Shown: positions 44,914 to 54,292, counted from the stretch's first letter. The stretch: DNA of 64,000 bases from Oscillospiraceae bacterium (GCA_015068025.1 SVLH01000001.1:1-64000); one strand, 5' to 3'. The notes: generated from the sequence alone by a model not told the origin. Translations and numbers: made by a program.

Positions 44914-46144
44914 AAGAACAATCGTTGTGATCGGCGGCGGTGCAGCCGGCATGATGGCCGCCATTTCCGCCGCTGAGCAGGGGGCACTGGTCACCTTGCT
45001 GGAGCCCAACGAACGCCTGGGCAAGAAATTGAATATTACGGGCAAAGGCCGCTGCAACGTCACAAACGACGCAGATCTGCAAACGCTGCTGGCCAACACG
45101 CCCCAGAACGGCAAATTTCTGTACAGCGTTTTTTCCCGCTTTGACGGCAGAGATGCAAAGACATTCTTCGAACAGCTGGGCGTCCCCATGAAAACAGAAC
45201 GGGGCAACCGTGTTTTCCCGGTCAGTGACCGTGCATTCGATGTCAGCGGCGCGCTGGAACGCCGCCTGAAAGCCTTGAAAGTCGCTCTGGTTCGCGATCG
45301 GGCAGTCAGCCTGCAGCTTACAGACGGCGCGGTATGCGGCGTTACAGGTGCCCAGAAGACATACCCGGCAGACGCGGTCATCCTTGCTACCGGAGGCGTG
45401 TCCTATCCCGCCACCGGCTCCACAGGCGAAGGCCACCACATGGCAGCAGAGGCCGGCCACACCGTCACACCCCTGCGCGCTTCGCTGGTTCCCCTGAAAG
45501 AGAAGGGAAATCTCTGCGCGAGAATGCAGGGCTTGAGCCTGCGGAATGTGGAACTGACCGTTTTTGAAAACAACAAGAAGCTTTACACCGATTTCGGCGA
45601 GATGCTGTTTACCCATTTTGGCGTCAGCGGCCCGCTGATCCTGTCCGCTTCGGCACATATGCGACACTTCGACAAGAAGGAATACCGACTGGAAATCGAT
45701 TTGAAACCGGCGCTGGATGAGCAGATGCTGGACAAGCGGCTGCTTTCGGACTTTGAAAAGCACGCCAACAGCGATTTCTGCAACGCGCTGAACGACCTTC
45801 TTCCGCAAAAGCTGATCCCGGTGATGGTAGAACTGACCGGTATTCCGCCGCATCAGAAAGTTCATGACCTCACCAGAGAGCAGCGGCGGAAGCTGTTGAG
45901 CCTGTTGAAGGCATTTCCCGTAGAGATCGCAGGCCCGCGCCCCGTGACCGACGCGATCATCACTTCCGGCGGTATTAAAGTGGGAGAAATCAACCCAACC
46001 ACAATGGAATCAAAGATTGTAAAGGAACTTTACTTTGCAGGCGAGATCATTGATGTGGATGCCTATACCGGCGGATTTAACTTACAAATCGCCTGGGCGA
46101 CCGGCAAAGCTGCCGGTTTTGCTGCAGCGCAAAACAATATGTAA
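44906..46144 (+). CDS. BaiN/HI0933-like NAD(P)/FAD-dependent oxidoreductase
   Basis: 412 residues from ATG 44906, inside the end of the RpiR gene. Dinucleotide motif VVIGGGAAGMMAAISAAEQG, then GKKLNITGKGRCNVTND, the family's marker, and DAVILATGGVSYPATGSTGEGH; the C terminus reads LYFAGEIIDVDAYTGGFNLQIAWATG. A bacterial flavoprotein family of unclear physiological role; the BaiN name comes from a bile-acid pathway proposal, and this context (before cmk) is the general one. No bile-acid gene is near. Confidence 0.9.
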   Translation: MNKRTIVVIGGGAAGMMAAISAAEQGALVTLLEPNERLGKKLNITGKGRCNVTNDADLQTLLANTPQNGKFLYSVFSRFDGRDAKTFFEQLGVPMKTERGNRVFPVSDRAFDVSGALERRLKALKVALVRDRAVSLQLTDGAVCGVTGAQKTYPADAVILATGGVSYPATGSTGEGHHMAAEAGHTVTPLRASLVPLKEKGNLCARMQGLSLRNVELTVFENNKKLYTDFGEMLFTHFGVSGPLILSASAHMRHFDKKEYRLEIDLKPALDEQMLDKRLLSDFEKHANSDFCNALNDLLPQKLIPVMVELTGIPPHQKVHDLTREQRRKLLSLLKAFPVEIAGPRPVTDAIITSGGIKVGEINPTTMESKIVKELYFAGEIIDVDAYTGGFNLQIAWATGKAAGFAAAQNNM

Positions 46145-46158
46145 CAGGAGTGAACCCT

Positions 46159-46833
46159 ATGAAAACCATTTCCGTTGCCATCGATGGCCCCTCCGGAGCC
46201 GGAAAAAGCACGCTTGCCAAGAGCCTCTCTGCCAAGCTGGGCTATGTGTATGTAGACACCGGCGCGCTGTACCGCACCATCGGCTATTATGTGTTCAGCC
46301 ACGGCATCGACCCAAAGGATCAGGAGGCTGTGACGGCCGTTCTGCCTGAAATTCAGGTAGAGATGTGCTATGGCGATGACGGATTGCAGCACATGCTGCT
46401 CAACGGACAGGATGTCACCCGGGAGATCCGCCTGCCGGAGATCTCCATGTACGCCTCTGCCGTGTCTGCACATCCGCCTGTCCGCGCATTTCTGCTGGAA
46501 ATGCAGCGGCAGCTGGCTCGCACCAACAATGTCATCATGGACGGCCGGGACATTGGCACGGTGGTTCTTCCCGACGCACAGGTCAAGATCTTCCTGACTG
46601 CCACCGCAGAGGAGCGGGCACGTCGCCGTCATCTGGAGCTGGAACAGCGCGGAACGCCCCAGCCCTTTGAATCGGTTCTGCAGGACATCCGGCAGCGTGA
46701 CTACAACGATTCCCACCGCGCCGTGGCACCCTTGAAGCAGGCGGATGATGCTGCGCTGCTGGACACTACCAACCTGAACTTCGCAGAGGCCGAGCAGGCG
46801 GTGCTGGAGATCATTAAGGAGAAGACCCGCTGA
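46159..46833 (+). CDS. cmk: Cytidylate kinase
   Basis: 224 residues from ATG 46159, eight bases after caggag. P-loop AIDGPSGAGKSTLAKSL, YVDTGALYRTIGYY and GRDIGTVVLPDAQVKIFLTA are the CMP kinase motifs. It makes CDP/dCDP from CMP/dCMP. The stop overlaps plsC by one base. The cmk-plsC-ispH-rpsA order is typical of Clostridia. Confidence 0.96.
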   Translation: MKTISVAIDGPSGAGKSTLAKSLSAKLGYVYVDTGALYRTIGYYVFSHGIDPKDQEAVTAVLPEIQVEMCYGDDGLQHMLLNGQDVTREIRLPEISMYASAVSAHPPVRAFLLEMQRQLARTNNVIMDGRDIGTVVLPDAQVKIFLTATAEERARRRHLELEQRGTPQPFESVLQDIRQRDYNDSHRAVAPLKQADDAALLDTTNLNFAEAEQAVLEIIKEKTR

Positions 46834-47468
46834 TGAAACCGTTAAACAGACTGTTTGCAGTCCTTTATCGAACCCTTGGTCCGGTGGCGCGGCTGCTGTT
46901 TCCCACCCGAGTGGAGGGGCTTGAAAACGTTCCGCCCAGCCGTGTCCTGTTCTGTCCGAATCATTGCAGCGACATCGATCCGCTTCTGGTGGCTGCAGCG
47001 CTTCCGGTCAATTCCAGACTCCATTTCATGGGAAAGGCGGAGCTGTTTGAAAACAAGCTGCTCAACTGGTTTTTCCGGAAGCTGGGCGGCTTTCCGGTAA
47101 AGCGCGGTGAAAGCGATATCCAGGCGGTAAAAACTGCCATCCAGATCCTGAAATCCGACGATAATCTTCTGATCTTCCCGGAGGGCACGGTCATTCGTGA
47201 CGGCATCGGCGCTGTGGACGGTCTGCCCGCACATGCAAAGGGCGGCGTGGCCATGATCGGCGTGCGCACGGAGGCCACCATCATTCCTGTTTTTATCGCG
47301 CAGGGAAAGCGACTGTTCCGCCGCACCCGCGTGGTGTTCGGCAAGCCCTACACGCCGGCTATTACCGGCCGCCGCGGAACTGCCGAGGAAATGCAGCAGA
47401 TCGCCGATGAGATCCTGAAAAACGCCTATGCACTGGGCGGACAGGCCGTAGGAGGGAAGCCCCTGTGA
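46833..47468 (+). CDS. plsC: 1-acyl-sn-glycerol-3-phosphate acyltransferase
   Basis: 211 residues. Acyltransferase motifs NHCSDID (NHx4D, about residue 43), FMGKAELF and FPEGT (about residue 113). It adds the second acyl chain to lysophosphatidic acid in membrane phospholipid synthesis. A short hydrophobic N terminus (FAVLYRTLGPVARLLF) likely binds the membrane. It overlaps the next gene by four bases. Confidence 0.92.
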   Translation: MKPLNRLFAVLYRTLGPVARLLFPTRVEGLENVPPSRVLFCPNHCSDIDPLLVAAALPVNSRLHFMGKAELFENKLLNWFFRKLGGFPVKRGESDIQAVKTAIQILKSDDNLLIFPEGTVIRDGIGAVDGLPAHAKGGVAMIGVRTEATIIPVFIAQGKRLFRRTRVVFGKPYTPAITGRRGTAEEMQQIADEILKNAYALGGQAVGGKPL

Positions 47469-49435
47469 GTAAAAAAGTACTTCTTGCGGAAAGCGCCGGC
47501 TTCTGCTACGGCGTGCAGCGCGCCGTGGATCTGGCAAAGAAAACCTCGGAAGAGAACGGTGGCTGCTGGATGCTGGGCGACCTGATCCACAACACCCACG
47601 TCATCCGTGCACTGGAGGAAAAGGGCGTCCGCAAAGTGGCGGATCCTGCCGCGCTGCAGGCAGGGGAGACCGTTGTTATCCGTTCCCACGGAGAGCTGAA
47701 AAGTGTGCTGGACGATCTGGAGCAGCGCGGGATCGCCTGCGTCAACGCCACCTGCCCCAATGTCATGCGGATCCAGAAGCTGGTGGCACAGGCGGAGCAG
47801 GAAGGAAGACAACCCGTCATCATCGGCGAGTCTCACCATCCCGAGGTCATCGGGATCGCCAGCTGGTGCAGCAATCCTCTGGTGTTCGAAGGCCCCGAAT
47901 CCGTGCAGGAATGGCTCGACGGCGATGAAAAGCGCAAGGACATCCCCCTGACTGTAGCTGCACAAACAACTTGCATTCGCGAGCTTTTTGAAACTTCTTG
48001 GAAAATCCTAAAAAAAGAGTGTACAAACGTAAAAATATTTGATACAATATGCAATGCTACGCATAAGCGGCAGTCTGAAGCGATGAGCATCGCCGAACAG
48101 GCTGACGTAATGGTTGTGGTGGGAGACCGTAAAAGCGCCAACACCAAACATTTGACGGAAATCTGCATGAAGAGATGCCCCCGTGTGATCCAGATCGAAC
48201 ACGCGGACGAGCTCTCGCCGGACGTTTTCGATGGATGCTCTGTTGCTGGGCTTACGGCCGGCGCCTCTACACCTGCGGGCATTATTAAGGAGGTATATGC
48301 AACGATGAGCGAAGAAATCAAAGCGGCCGAGGGCATGGAAATGTCCTTCGAGGAATTACTGAATCAGTCTTTCAAAACTTTAAATACAGGAGAGAAGGTC
48401 ACCGGTATCGTCACGGCCATCACCCCCACTGAGGTGCAGGTGGACGTGGGCGCCAAGCAGGCAGCTTACATCAAGCTGACCGAGCTGAGCGATGATCCCA
48501 GCGCAAAGCCTGAGGATATCGTCAAGATCGGCGACGAAATCGAGACCTACATCGTCCGCGTCAACGACGTGGAGGGTTACGCCGAACTGTCCAAGAAGCG
48601 TCTGGACGCTGTCAAGATTTGGGAGAACATTGAAACTGCCGTTGAGGAAAAGACCGTGCTGGAAGGCACCGTGACCGAGGAGAACAAGGGCGGTCTGGTC
48701 GTTTCTGTCAAGGGTATGCGCGTGTTCGTGCCCGCTTCCCAGAGCGGCATGCCCCGCGGCGCCGACCTGTCCGAGATGAAGGGCAAGAAGGTCCAGCTGC
48801 GCATCACCGAGGTCAACCGTGCCCGCCGTCGCGTGGTCGGTTCCATCCGCGCTGTCACCGATGAGGTCCAGAAGGCCGCTCAGGAGGCTATCTGGAGCAC
48901 CATCGAAGAGGGCAAGCGTTATACCGGTACCGTGAAGTCCATGACTTCCTATGGTGTCTTTGTTGACATCGGCGGCGTGGACGGTATGGTACATATCTCC
49001 GAGTTGAGCTGGAGCCGCATTAAGACTCCCTCCGAGATCTGCAAGGTCGGCGATACCATGGAGGTCTATGTCATCTCCTTCGACGCCGAGAAGCGCAAGA
49101 TCTCCCTGGGCTGCAAGGATCACAGCGTGGATCCCTGGACTGCCTTCATGAACAAGTACGGCGTTGGCGATGTGGCCGAGGTTCGCATCGTGAAGCTGAT
49201 GACCTTCGGTGCTTTTGCCGAGGTCGTTCCCGGCGTTGACGGTCTGATCCACATTTCCCAGATCGCTGACCGCCGCATCGAGAAGCCCGAGGACGTCCTG
49301 TCCGAGGGTCAGGTCGTGACCGCCAAGATCACCGCTGTCGATGAGGAGAAGAAGAAGATCTCCCTGTCCATCCGCGCTCTGCTGGCTCCCGCTGCAGAAG
49401 AGGATGTGGCTGACGAGGCTCCCGTCGAGGAGTAA
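47465..49435 (+). CDS. ispH-rpsA: IspH (HMBPP reductase)-ribosomal protein S1 fusion
   Basis: 656 residues from GTG 47465. The N-terminal ~280 residues are IspH, the last MEP-pathway enzyme, with iron-sulfur Cys in ESAGFCYGV, NATCPNVM and DTICNATHKRQ, plus SHHPEV. Four S1 domains follow (about 300-375, 383-455, 465-540 and 550-625). The fusion is known in Clostridia. At the joint, taaggaggt (48286-48293) precedes an in-frame ATG at 48305 (MSEEIKAAEG), so free S1 could be made separately. The stretch 47960-48060 is AT-rich with a TACAAT at 48043-48048. Confidence 0.95.
   Translation: MSKKVLLAESAGFCYGVQRAVDLAKKTSEENGGCWMLGDLIHNTHVIRALEEKGVRKVADPAALQAGETVVIRSHGELKSVLDDLEQRGIACVNATCPNVMRIQKLVAQAEQEGRQPVIIGESHHPEVIGIASWCSNPLVFEGPESVQEWLDGDEKRKDIPLTVAAQTTCIRELFETSWKILKKECTNVKIFDTICNATHKRQSEAMSIAEQADVMVVVGDRKSANTKHLTEICMKRCPRVIQIEHADELSPDVFDGCSVAGLTAGASTPAGIIKEVYATMSEEIKAAEGMEMSFEELLNQSFKTLNTGEKVTGIVTAITPTEVQVDVGAKQAAYIKLTELSDDPSAKPEDIVKIGDEIETYIVRVNDVEGYAELSKKRLDAVKIWENIETAVEEKTVLEGTVTEENKGGLVVSVKGMRVFVPASQSGMPRGADLSEMKGKKVQLRITEVNRARRRVVGSIRAVTDEVQKAAQEAIWSTIEEGKRYTGTVKSMTSYGVFVDIGGVDGMVHISELSWSRIKTPSEICKVGDTMEVYVISFDAEKRKISLGCKDHSVDPWTAFMNKYGVGDVAEVRIVKLMTFGAFAEVVPGVDGLIHISQIADRRIEKPEDVLSEGQVVTAKITAVDEEKKKISLSIRALLAPAAEEDVADEAPVEE
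48020..48048 (+). promoter_or_regulatory. Possible internal promoter for S1 part
   Basis: Within ispH coding sequence, TGTACA (48020-48025) and TACAAT (48043-48048) are 17 bases apart in an unusually AT-rich stretch. It would give a transcript covering the internal S1 start at 48305. Weak -35; inference. Confidence 0.35.
48286..48307 (+). promoter_or_regulatory. Internal ribosome-binding site and start for free S1
   Basis: taaggaggt matches the anti-Shine-Dalgarno almost perfectly and lies about 11 bases before the in-frame ATG 48305-48307. An ATG at 48297 is out of frame and stops at once. Suggests a separate S1 product of 376 residues. Confidence 0.5.
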
Positions 49436-49447
49436 TTTCCGCCAATG

Positions 49448-49478
49448 AAAAGACAGGCCGAAAGGCCTGTCTTTTTTA
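49448..49478 (+). terminator. Terminator after ispH-rpsA
   Basis: aagacaggcc/ggcctgtctt hairpin followed by tttttt. Confidence 0.9.
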
Positions 49479-49486
49479 TGTTTTCG

Positions 49487-49515
49487 TTGCATTGTTTTTT
49501 GTATTCTGTTATAAT
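49487..49515 (+). promoter_or_regulatory. SigA-type promoter of CoA-transferase gene
   Basis: TTGCAT (49487-49492), 17-base spacer, TATAAT (49510-49515). Confidence 0.85.
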
Positions 49516-49568
49516 CTTGACAATATAAGGTTAAAAATACCATGATCGGATCGTTAGGAGGAACATTC

Positions 49569-50912
49569 ATGGGTTATCAGGAATTATATAAGCAGAAGCT
49601 GACCACCGCGGAAGAAGCAGTAAAGGTCATTCAATCCGGCGACTGGGTGGATTACACCTGGTCTACCAGCCATCCTGTTGCACTGGATCAGGCACTGGCT
49701 GCACGGAAAGACGAGCTGTTTGACGTGAAGGTGCGCGGCGGCGTAACCATGTGGATGCCTGAAATCTGCAAGGCCGAAGATGCTGGAGAGCACTTTACCT
49801 GGCACTCCTGGCATTGCAGCGGCGTCGACCGCAAGATCATTGCCAAGGGCATGGGTTATTTCAGCCCCATGCGCTACTCCGAATTGCCCCGTTTTTATCG
49901 GGAGCATCTGGATCCCGTGGATGTGGTGATGATGCAGACCACCCCCATGGATGAGCACGGCAACTTCAACTTCGGCTTGAACTGCTCTCATCTGGGCGAT
50001 ATGCTTGCCCGCGCCAAGTGCATCATCGTGGAAGTCAACGAAAATATGCCATGGGTCAACGGCCTGACTGCCACCGAGATCAACATCCGCGATGTTGCCA
50101 TGGTGGTGGAGGGCGACAATCCCGCCATCGCACAGCTGCCCGGCGGCGGCGAAGCCACCGAGGTGGATATCGCCGTGGCCAATCTGGTGGTACCCATGAT
50201 CCCCGACGGCGCCTGCCTGCAGCTGGGCATCGGCGGCATGCCCAATGCGATCGGTGCCATGATCGCCCAGTCCGACCTGAAGGATCTGTCCGTCCACACC
50301 GAGATGTATGTGGATGCCTTTGTTGCCATGGCAGAAGCCGGCAAGATCACCGGCCGCAACAAAGCCATCGATAAGGGGCGTCAGGTCTTTGCCTTCGCGG
50401 CTGGTTCCAGAGACCTTTACGACTATATCAACCATAATCCCGAGATCATGGCCGCCCCCGTGGAATACACCAACGATGTCCATGTGGTCTCCCAGATCGA
50501 CAATTTCATCTCCATTAACAACGCCATCGACATGGATCTGTTCGGTCAGGTCAATGCCGAATCCGCAGGCACCAAGCACATCTCCGGTACCGGTGGTCAG
50601 CTGGACTTCGCAATGGGCGCCTATATGTCCAAGGGCGGCAAAAGCTTCATCTGCATGTCCTCCACTGTGATGGGGAAGGACGGTGTCCTGAAGAGCCGCA
50701 TCGTGCCCACCCTGACTCCCGGCTCTATCGCCACTGACCCCCGTTCCTGCACCCACTATATCGTCACCGAATATGGAGCAGTCAATATGAAAGGTCTGAA
50801 CACCTGGCAGCGCGCTGAAGCCGCCATCTCTCTGGCACACCCCATGTTCCGGGAGGAACTGATTTCTCAAGCCGAGAAAATGAATATCTGGCGCCGCTCC
50901 AACAAGAAGTAA
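49569..50912 (+). CDS. Acetyl-CoA hydrolase/transferase family, probable butyryl-CoA:acetate CoA-transferase
   Basis: 447 residues from ATG 49569, eight bases after taggagg; the track's ATG at 49542 precedes that RBS. N- and C-terminal CoA-transferase halves are present; the catalytic Glu is in [12 protein letters not shown], with [13 protein letters not shown] and [22 protein letters not shown]. Length and the start ([17 protein letters not shown]) resemble But, the last enzyme of butyrate formation, which swaps CoA from butyryl-CoA to acetate; 4-hydroxybutyrate or other acyl specificity cannot be excluded. It is monocistronic, with a strong promoter and terminator. Confidence 0.82.
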   Translation: MGYQELYKQKLTTAEEAVKVIQSGDWVDYTWSTSHPVALDQALAARKDELFDVKVRGGVTMWMPEICKAEDAGEHFTWHSWHCSGVDRKIIAKGMGYFSPMRYSELPRFYREHLDPVDVVMMQTTPMDEHGNFNFGLNCSHLGDMLARAKCIIVEVNENMPWVNGLTATEINIRDVAMVVEGDNPAIAQLPGGGEATEVDIAVANLVVPMIPDGACLQLGIGGMPNAIGAMIAQSDLKDLSVHTEMYVDAFVAMAEAGKITGRNKAIDKGRQVFAFAAGSRDLYDYINHNPEIMAAPVEYTNDVHVVSQIDNFISINNAIDMDLFGQVNAESAGTKHISGTGGQLDFAMGAYMSKGGKSFICMSSTVMGKDGVLKSRIVPTLTPGSIATDPRSCTHYIVTEYGAVNMKGLNTWQRAEAAISLAHPMFREELISQAEKMNIWRRSNKK

Positions 50913-50929
50913 ATATGTGAATTAGAAAA

Positions 50930-50965
50930 AACGGCGGGCAGCGGAGATCTGTCCGCCGTTTTTAG
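50930..50965 (+). terminator. Terminator after CoA-transferase gene
   Basis: aacggcgggca/tgtccgccgtt hairpin followed by ttt; loop gcggagatc. Confidence 0.85.
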
Positions 50966-51007
50966 ACTGTTTTTGCAGAGATTTCAAGAAATTATTCAGA
51001 AAAATGC

Positions 51008-51036
51008 TTGTAAAAGTAGGGAATTAACGGTATAAT
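51008..51036 (+). promoter_or_regulatory. SigA-type promoter of carD-ispD-ispF
   Basis: TTGTAA (51008-51013), 17-base spacer, TATAAT (51031-51036). Confidence 0.83.
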
Positions 51037-51108
51037 ACAAGTGTATTCATTTACGGTTTTACAGGTGGAACGCTTCGCATTGTGCGACAGACGGAGAAGG
51101 GATGTGCC

Positions 51109-51603
51109 ATGTTCAGCGTTGGAGATCAGGTCGTGCATCCAATGCACGGCGCCGGTATCATTGATGATATCGTCCAGGAAAAGGTCGCCGGAGTCACAAA
51201 AGAATACTATGTTTTCAAAATGCCGGTAGGTGGTCTGATCTTAAAAATCCCGACTGCCAACTCCCAAGTCGTCGGCATTCGTTCCATTATGTCCAAAACC
51301 GAGGCAACTGCGCTTCTGGATGCCATCCCTGCGCTGCAAGTGGAATGCAACACAAACTGGAACAAACGTTATCAGGAAAACCTGCTGCGCCTGAAAAGCG
51401 GGGATCTCTACGAGGTCGCACGCGTCATCAAGGCGCTGATGCACAGGGACAGCCAGAAGGGTCTTTCCACCGGCGAGCGAAAAATGCTCCACAGCGCCAA
51501 GCAGATCATGATCTCCGAGATCGTTCTGGTAGAGAATGTTGCATATAAGGACGTTGAGTTTCGTCTGGATCAGGCCATGATGCAGCTGCCTGTTGCGAAC
51601 TAA
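51109..51603 (+). CDS. CarD family transcriptional regulator
   Basis: 164 residues from ATG 51109, after gagaaggg; the track's upstream start is in the leader. The CarD/TRCF RNAP-interacting domain (about 1-60: MFSVGDQVVHPMHGAGIIDDI, YYVFKMPVGGLILKIP) is followed by a helical DNA-binding part. CarD-type proteins bind the RNA polymerase beta subunit and stabilise open complexes. It precedes ispD-ispF, an arrangement common in Bacillota. Confidence 0.92.
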   Translation: MFSVGDQVVHPMHGAGIIDDIVQEKVAGVTKEYYVFKMPVGGLILKIPTANSQVVGIRSIMSKTEATALLDAIPALQVECNTNWNKRYQENLLRLKSGDLYEVARVIKALMHRDSQKGLSTGERKMLHSAKQIMISEIVLVENVAYKDVEFRLDQAMMQLPVAN

Positions 51604-51623
51604 TCGACCGGGGGACCATTTTG

Positions 51624-52358
51624 ATGAAATTACCTTTTTGGAAAAAAATACGGCAGAGCAGCCGCCCCAGATGCACCGCACTGGTGGCGGCTGCCGGCAA
51701 TTCCACCCGGATGGGCGGCGTCAACAAGCTGCTGCAGCCACTGGACGGCGTACCTGTACTGGTGCGTACACTGACCGCGCTCCAAAGGGCAGAACGGGTG
51801 AATGAGATCATCATTGCCACCAGGGAAGATGACATCATGGAGATCTCCCGCCTGTGCCATACATACGGCATCACCAAGTGCAGCAAGGTCATCCGCGGCG
51901 GCGAGACCCGCGTCCATTCCGTGCTGCTGGCCGCACTGGAGGCTTCCTCCGACACGGAGCTGCTTGCGGTGCAGGACGGTGCGCGGCCTCTGGTGACACC
52001 GTTACTGATCGATGCCGTCATCGCGGCAGCAGAGCGGTGCGGCGCCGCTGCACCGGCGATCCCGGTGAAGGATACGGTCAAGACGGTAGGGACAGATGGC
52101 GCCGTGGAGCAGACGCTGGATCGATCCTCTCTGCGCGCTGTCCAGACACCGCAGGTCTTCCAGTCTGCCATCCTGAAAGCCGCGCTGCAATCCGCAGCAG
52201 AACAGCAGCTGCCCGTCACCGACGATTGCAGCGCTGTGGAAGCGTTGGGAAAAACCGTTTTCCTCATTGACGGCGAGGAGGAGAACCTGAAGATTACCAC
52301 CCCAATGGATCTTTTTTTCGCAGAGGCCATCCTACAGGCCAGGAAGGAGCAGCGATGA
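51624..52358 (+). CDS. ispD: 2-C-methyl-D-erythritol 4-phosphate cytidylyltransferase
   Basis: 244 residues from ATG 51624 (RBS gggggac). CTP-binding motif [36 protein letters not shown] and [11 protein letters not shown] are present. It makes CDP-methylerythritol, the third MEP step. About 16 extra basic residues precede the core. It overlaps ispF by four bases (ATGA). Confidence 0.94.
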   Translation: MKLPFWKKIRQSSRPRCTALVAAAGNSTRMGGVNKLLQPLDGVPVLVRTLTALQRAERVNEIIIATREDDIMEISRLCHTYGITKCSKVIRGGETRVHSVLLAALEASSDTELLAVQDGARPLVTPLLIDAVIAAAERCGAAAPAIPVKDTVKTVGTDGAVEQTLDRSSLRAVQTPQVFQSAILKAALQSAAEQQLPVTDDCSAVEALGKTVFLIDGEEENLKITTPMDLFFAEAILQARKEQR

Positions 52359-52837
52359 CAAATCTGCGGATCGGACACGGATACGATGTACATCGGCTGG
52401 TGGAGGGGAGACCTTTGATCCTTGGCGGCGTTGAGATCGTCTGGGAGAAAGGCCTTCTGGGACATTCCGACGCCGATGTGCTGACCCACGCCGTGATGGA
52501 CGCCATCAGCGGCGCCGCCCGTCTGGGAGACATCGGAACGCTCTTTCCGGACACAGATCCTGCCTATGCCGGGATCTCCAGCCTGAAACTGCTGAAAGAG
52601 GTCGCCGCGCTGCTGGCGGCCCAGGGGTTCTGCGTGGTCAACCTGGATGTAACACTGCTGGCGCAGGCACCGAAAGTGGCGCCCTATCGCCGGCAGATGG
52701 CAGAAAATCTCGCAAAAGCCCTTGGGATCAGCCAAGATCAGGTCAACGTAAAAGCAACTACGGAGGAAGGTCTTGGCTTCACCGGAGATGGGTCGGGAAT
52801 GGCGGCACATGCTGTGGTATTGCTGGAAACGATCTAA
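52355..52837 (+). CDS. ispF: 2-C-methyl-D-erythritol 2,4-cyclodiphosphate synthase
   Basis: 160 residues. Motifs [24 protein letters not shown] (Asp/His zinc ligands), [31 protein letters not shown] and [21 protein letters not shown] are all there. It cyclises the CDP intermediate in the MEP pathway as a trimer. Last gene of the carD-ispD-ispF unit. Confidence 0.97.
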   Translation: MTNLRIGHGYDVHRLVEGRPLILGGVEIVWEKGLLGHSDADVLTHAVMDAISGAARLGDIGTLFPDTDPAYAGISSLKLLKEVAALLAAQGFCVVNLDVTLLAQAPKVAPYRRQMAENLAKALGISQDQVNVKATTEEGLGFTGDGSGMAAHAVVLLETI

Positions 52838-52843
52838 CAGAAG

Positions 52844-52872
52844 AAGACGCGCCTGCGGCGCGTCTTTTTTTC
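52844..52872 (+). terminator. Terminator after ispF
   Basis: agacgcgcc/ggcgcgtct hairpin followed by ttttttt. Confidence 0.92.
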
Positions 52873-52920
52873 ACCTTTTTCGCCCCGGGGCATACACTGG
52901 GTAAGAGAGGAGGAATGTCT

Positions 52921-53181
52921 GTGGACAATTATTTGCTTCTGGCCCGCTCGGTGACCTATGCACAGAGAATGCACAAGGTTTTGGACCGGGCAGGGATCCG
53001 CTGCCAGATCTTCCGCGCCCCCAGAACCCTCACAGATATGGGATGCGCCTACGCCGTATACGTTGCCGGCGAAGATCTGACAGCCGTCATGAATGTGCTT
53101 CACAGGAGTTCTCTGACTCCTGTTAAACTTTTTTTCAACCACCAGGGGACGTATCAGGAGGTCAGCTATGATCTACCTTGA
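52921..53181 (+). CDS. DUF3343 (putative Se/S carrier-like) protein
   Basis: 86 residues from GTG 52921, seven bases after gagaggagg; ATG 52915 is too close. The product (YLLLARSVTYAQRMHKVLDRAGIRCQIFRAPRTL, then GCAYAVYV) fits DUF3343, a small family with one or two conserved Cys annotated as a putative selenium/sulfur carrier. It overlaps the following cysteine-desulfurase-like gene by 14 bases, which supports a shared role in sulfur or selenium transfer. Confidence 0.83.
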   Translation: MDNYLLLARSVTYAQRMHKVLDRAGIRCQIFRAPRTLTDMGCAYAVYVAGEDLTAVMNVLHRSSLTPVKLFFNHQGTYQEVSYDLP

Positions 53182-54292
53182 CAGCGCTGCCACCACCTTT
53201 CAAAAGCCGCCCTCTGTCCGTGCTGCCATGCAGCAAGCTCTTACCGCCATGAGTTCTCCCGGACGCGGAAGCTATCCGGCTGCCGCCAAGGCTGCAGAGG
53301 TCGCTTTTGCTTGTCGCAGCGAGCTGGCTGAGCTCTTTCATCTGGACAATCCGGAACAGGTGGTATTTACCATGAACGCCACCCACGCGCTGAATATCGC
53401 CATCAAAAGCCTTGTGCCAAAGGGAGGACGCGTCGTCATCTCCGGCTACGAACACAACGCCGTGACGCGGCCTCTTACTTCATTGGAGGCAGAATGTATC
53501 GTTGCGGCAGCACCGCTTTTCCGGCCCGAAGCGGTAGTGGAAGCCTTTTCCGCGTGCATCACGCCTGGCATCGATGCAGTGATCTGCAACCACGTTTCCA
53601 ATGTATTCGGCTTCATTCAGCCCGTGGAAGCCATTGCGGCACTGTGCCGCGAGAGAGGAGTCCCCTTCATCATCGATGCTTCCCAATCCGCCGGAATCCT
53701 TCCGCTGGACATGAGGGCACTGGGCGCCGCTTTCATCGCAATGCCCGGACACAAGGGACTGTATGGTCCGCAGGGCACCGGGGTGCTGCTGTGCGCGGAA
53801 GGGCAGGAAACAAAACCTCTTTTGGAGGGTGGAACAGGCAGCTATTCCGTGCAGCAGGAAATGCCGGACTTCCTTCCGGATCGATTGGAGGCAGGAACGC
53901 ACAATATGCCCGGCATTTCCGGTCTGCTGGCAGGCGTCCGCTATGTCCGCCAGCGCGGAGTGGGCACGATTTTCCGCCGGGAGCGGGAATTAGCCTTTAC
54001 AATGAGCAAAGAACTTCATAAATCAGATGGTGTACAGGTATTTTCCTTGCCGGATATGAGGGCGCAGGCAGGCGTTCTGTCGGTGATCCCAAAGGGAAAA
54101 GACGTAGAATCTTTTGGTGCAGAACTGGAAAAACACGGTATCGCGGTGCGCGCCGGGATCCATTGCGCGCCGCTGGCACACCGAAGCGCCGGAACACTGG
54201 AGACGGGCACGCTCCGCTTCAGTTTTTCCGATTTCAACACACCAGAGGAGGTGTGGCACACCCTGCGGGTCTTGAAGCGCCGTTTGCCTTGA
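53168..54292 (+). CDS. Aminotransferase class V, cysteine desulfurase/selenocysteine lyase-like
   Basis: 374 residues. Starts MIYLDSAATTFQKPP; the PLP Lys is in AMPGHKGLYGPQGTGVLL and the reactive Cys in VRAGIHCAPLAH, so the protein should be able to mobilise S or Se from Cys or Sec. It belongs to the Csd/SufS-like group with GHKG rather than the usual SSHKI motif, a subgroup found with DUF3343 in Clostridia. No Suf or Isc scaffold genes are nearby, and no selD or selA. Confidence 0.88.
   Translation: MIYLDSAATTFQKPPSVRAAMQQALTAMSSPGRGSYPAAAKAAEVAFACRSELAELFHLDNPEQVVFTMNATHALNIAIKSLVPKGGRVVISGYEHNAVTRPLTSLEAECIVAAAPLFRPEAVVEAFSACITPGIDAVICNHVSNVFGFIQPVEAIAALCRERGVPFIIDASQSAGILPLDMRALGAAFIAMPGHKGLYGPQGTGVLLCAEGQETKPLLEGGTGSYSVQQEMPDFLPDRLEAGTHNMPGISGLLAGVRYVRQRGVGTIFRRERELAFTMSKELHKSDGVQVFSLPDMRAQAGVLSVIPKGKDVESFGAELEKHGIAVRAGIHCAPLAHRSAGTLETGTLRFSFSDFNTPEEVWHTLRVLKRRLP

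Noticed and set aside
48380-49570. 396-codon minus-strand ORF opposite rpsA part
   Set aside because: Shadow of the S1 domains in highly biased codons; no motif, no promoter.
49584-50870. 428-codon minus-strand ORF opposite the CoA-transferase
   Set aside because: His/Gly-rich shadow translation of a well-supported gene.
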